A stretch of DNA of 64,000 nucleotides. It comes from Sphingobacteriales bacterium (GTDB taxonomy: Bacteria > Bacteroidota > Bacteroidia > Chitinophagales > Chitinophagaceae). Shown here piece after piece: positions 62,384-64,000 of the stretch; within the stretch, counting starts at the first letter, position 1; the number at the start of each line of letters is the position of its first letter. The translations under genes were made by a program, and so were the position numbers. The stretch covers positions 248,001 through 312,000 of the forward strand of contig JACRLZ010000006.1 in assembly GCA_016235125.1 (NCBI GenBank). Direction: 5' to 3'. Below the pieces are notes generated by a model. It was given only the letters and a program-made list of their open reading frames with translations, searched no databases and had not been told where the DNA came from.

Positions 62384-63506
62384 TTTTCAGGTTGTTGATA
62401 TATGATATTTCTGCCGGTATTTCAATGATGAACCGGGCACCGTGAGGAACATTTTCCAGTGTAACTGTTCCATTATGTGCTTCTACAAAACCTTTGACGA
62501 TAGAAAGACCAAGGCCGGTACCGCCTGTCCTTGAATTTTGTAACCGGTAAAATTTATCGAACACTTTACCGATCTCTTCCGGTGGAAAACCAGGTCCACG
62601 GTCTTCAATGACCAGTGATAATACATTAGTTTCTGCTTTTACACTACTATGCTCTGCAGATGTAGCTGACAGCTTAAATATTCTATCCGTCTTGTTTTTT
62701 ACTGTGATAAAAATATCTGCATGTTCAGGCGTATAAACAGAAGCGTTGTATAAAAGATTATATACAACCTGCTCTATTAAAGCATAATCCAATTTATATA
62801 AAGGCAGATTCTTTTCTATACTAATATCTACCTTTCGGCCTTTGAGTGGCTGGTTCAGCCTGTTCACAGTATCATAAATAAGCTCATTAATATCTGTCCA
62901 GTCTTTTTTTGGTAGGATGAAACCTGATTCCAGCCTTGATATGCTGAGCAGATTTTCTACCTGCTGATTTAGCCTTAATGCAGCAACAGAAATATTTTCA
63001 GTAAGCTCTTTTTTGTTTTCATCAGAAAGAACGAAAGGCTCAGCCAGTAAGTTATCCGTTGCCCCTACAATTGTTGTTATAGGTGTTTTAAGCTCATGTG
63101 ATAATGAGTTTAGCAACGTATTGTACAACCTTACTGTTTTTTCTTTTTCTTCTTTTTCCCGTACCTGTTTTTCAATCCGCCGAATCCTGTTTGTCATAAC
63201 AGCATTGATCAGTGCTATAACAAAATACATCAGGAACAACAGGCCATCTTCTGCTGATCCGATATGGAGAGTGAAGCGGGGAGGAATAAAAAAGAAATTC
63301 CAGATAACAGCACTCAGCATGGCGGCAGCAAGCACCGGTAATATATCAAAAACGATTGCAATCAAAGAAACAATAAGCAATAGAATAAAAGCAACAACCT
63401 TGTAACCGATAAAATCAGACAGGAAATAACAAATAGCAGATACTATCACCACTAACCCGATACTGATAAGAAACTGCCTGAGTTTATTGATTTTTGTTAA
63501 CGACAT
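62376..63506 (-). CDS. kdpD: Short KdpD-like sensor histidine kinase
   Basis: A 376-residue kinase. About 10-100 are membrane segments of the DUF4118 type (KdpD transmembrane module), then a linker helix, the phosphoacceptor H137 in NSLSHELKTPITT, and an ATPase with N-box VVYNLLYNASVYTP, DRGPGFPPEE and GGTGLGLSIVKGF. It lacks the N-terminal KdpD and Usp-like domains of full-length KdpD (about 900 residues), so the cytoplasmic sensing part is missing here. It heads a leftward operon with kdpE, kup and a porin. Confidence 0.92.
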   Translation of the reverse strand: MSLTKINKLRQFLISIGLVVIVSAICYFLSDFIGYKVVAFILLLIVSLIAIVFDILPVLAAAMLSAVIWNFFFIPPRFTLHIGSAEDGLLFLMYFVIALINAVMTNRIRRIEKQVREKEEKEKTVRLYNTLLNSLSHELKTPITTIVGATDNLLAEPFVLSDENKKELTENISVAALRLNQQVENLLSISRLESGFILPKKDWTDINELIYDTVNRLNQPLKGRKVDISIEKNLPLYKLDYALIEQVVYNLLYNASVYTPEHADIFITVKNKTDRIFKLSATSAEHSSVKAETNVLSLVIEDRGPGFPPEEIGKVFDKFYRLQNSRTGGTGLGLSIVKGFVEAHNGTVTLENVPHGARFIIEIPAEISYINNLKNE

Positions 63507-63530
63507 TGTTATTTACAAAATGATCGACAA

Positions 63531-63538
63531 CAAAGATA
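63531..63538 (-). promoter_or_regulatory. Bacteroidota -7 box of the potassium operon
   Basis: On the minus strand TATCTTTG matches TAnnTTTG, 24 nt before the kdpD ATG (63506). The 218-bp divergent gap also has a small hairpin CCGGCA-TCTT-TGCCGG at 63635-63650 of unknown meaning. Confidence 0.5.
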
Positions 63539-63724
63539 ATTCCGGCTTTATAAGCAACGCATAAAAAAAATAAGGATAGTATAAAGATTTTATAAAGAAT
63601 GAACAGATTTATAAGTGCTGCTCTATCACCGGCTCCGGCATCTTTGCCGGCACCACTGATATTTCTTGAGGGCATTCAATTATTGCATTTCTGATACCTT
63701 TACAAAACTTACAATATTTTTCTG

Positions 63725-64000
63725 ATGGAAAATATTATGGACATATCAAAGCCCGCCACTACAGTTACATGTTGGGTTGATTTGTATTCTGACAAAATGT
63801 ACACATGGGCTTTGCATAAAACAAGCAGTATAGAGATTGCCGAAGACCTGGTGCAGGAAACTTTTTTAGCTGCTTTTCAGTCTATCCGGAAATTTGAAGG
63901 CAAAAGCGAACCCCAAACCTGGCTCTTTGCTATTCTTAACAATAAAATTGCTGAACATTTCAGGAAACAGTTCCGCAACCCGGCGATTACAGAAAGCCAG
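63725..64000 (+). CDS. ECF-type RNA polymerase sigma factor (5' part only)
   Basis: An open reading frame of 92 codons that runs off the right edge. It starts MENIMDISKPATTVTCWVDLYSDKMYTWALHKTSSIEIAEDLVQETFLAAFQSIRKFEGKSEPQTWLFAILNNKIAEHFRKQFRN, which is sigma region 2 with the usual EDLVQETF helix and TWLF..ILNNKIAEHFRK. Region 4 must lie beyond the window. The ATG at 63725 is used; an ATG at 63737 is also possible. Divergent from the potassium operon, relation unknown. Confidence 0.9.
   Translation, partial: MENIMDISKPATTVTCWVDLYSDKMYTWALHKTSSIEIAEDLVQETFLAAFQSIRKFEGKSEPQTWLFAILNNKIAEHFRKQFRNPAITESQ

Noticed and set aside
1..64000. tRNA or rRNA genes
   Set aside because: No cloverleaf with conserved T-loop or rRNA-like sequence was recognised on reading; a covariance-model scan could overturn this.

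Overview
The window looks like chromosomal DNA of a Bacteroidota bacterium, most likely Chitinophagia / Chitinophagaceae. The evidence is TAnnTTTG-type -7 promoter boxes just upstream of many start codons, an IPExxxVDY protein, SusC-like carboxypeptidase-regulatory/TonB-plug barrels without SusD, KdpDE next to Kup and a porin, many lipoproteins with a Bacteroidota-style lipobox, and moderate GC. No rRNA, tRNA or CRISPR array was recognised. The left edge cuts a feoB gene and the right edge cuts an ECF sigma factor gene.

Layout. 1-8.4 kb: feoB, an M28/PDZ peptidase, a GxxExxY protein, an IPExxxVDY protein, pterin-carbinolamine dehydratase, citrulline hydrolase CtlX, then a leftward ECF sigma / membrane-anchored barrel / lipoprotein operon. 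8.6-10.6 kb: small lipoproteins, including an inverted paralogue pair with one frameshifted copy, embedded in palindromic repeats. 10.6-18.5 kb: selD and selU (2-selenouridine tRNA modification), an exported protein, rho and asnS. 18.5-40.2 kb: a large surface-glycan locus with five glycosyltransferases, Wzx, two Wzy/WaaL-type membrane proteins, Wzz, an ABC exporter and a priming phosphoglycosyltransferase. Inside it is an unusual block of three radical SAM proteins, three methyltransferases, an amidohydrolase and a nucleotidyltransferase. 41-51 kb: PadR-PspC operon, gcvT, an SRPBCC protein, comB, a REP-associated HUH transposase and a SWIM-SNF2 helicase. 51-58.7 kb: two paralogous TonB-plug outer-membrane barrels. 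58.7-63.5 kb: a potassium operon kdpD-kdpE-kup-porin read leftward.

The most unusual signal is a set of dyad elements built from degenerate short words of fixed period. Period-9 words flank the GxxExxY gene and supply its start and stop codons (3501-3966); an ORF-less relative lies at 4679-4755. Period-7 words occur twice in frame inside selU (13829-13896 and 14237-14321), between gcvT and its neighbour (45157-45258) and at 55678-55730. A period-8 tandem lies beside rho (14603-14634). Several ordinary palindromes are also inserted in frame into coding sequence (selD, selU, rho, SNF2). The word sequences differ between elements while the architecture (forward words, spacer, reverse-complement words) is shared. 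The association of one such element with a PD-(D/E)XK-like gene is the best candidate here for an undescribed mobile system.

All calls come from reading the sequence and remembered family motifs. No database search was run, and the substrates of the glycan and radical SAM enzymes are unknown.
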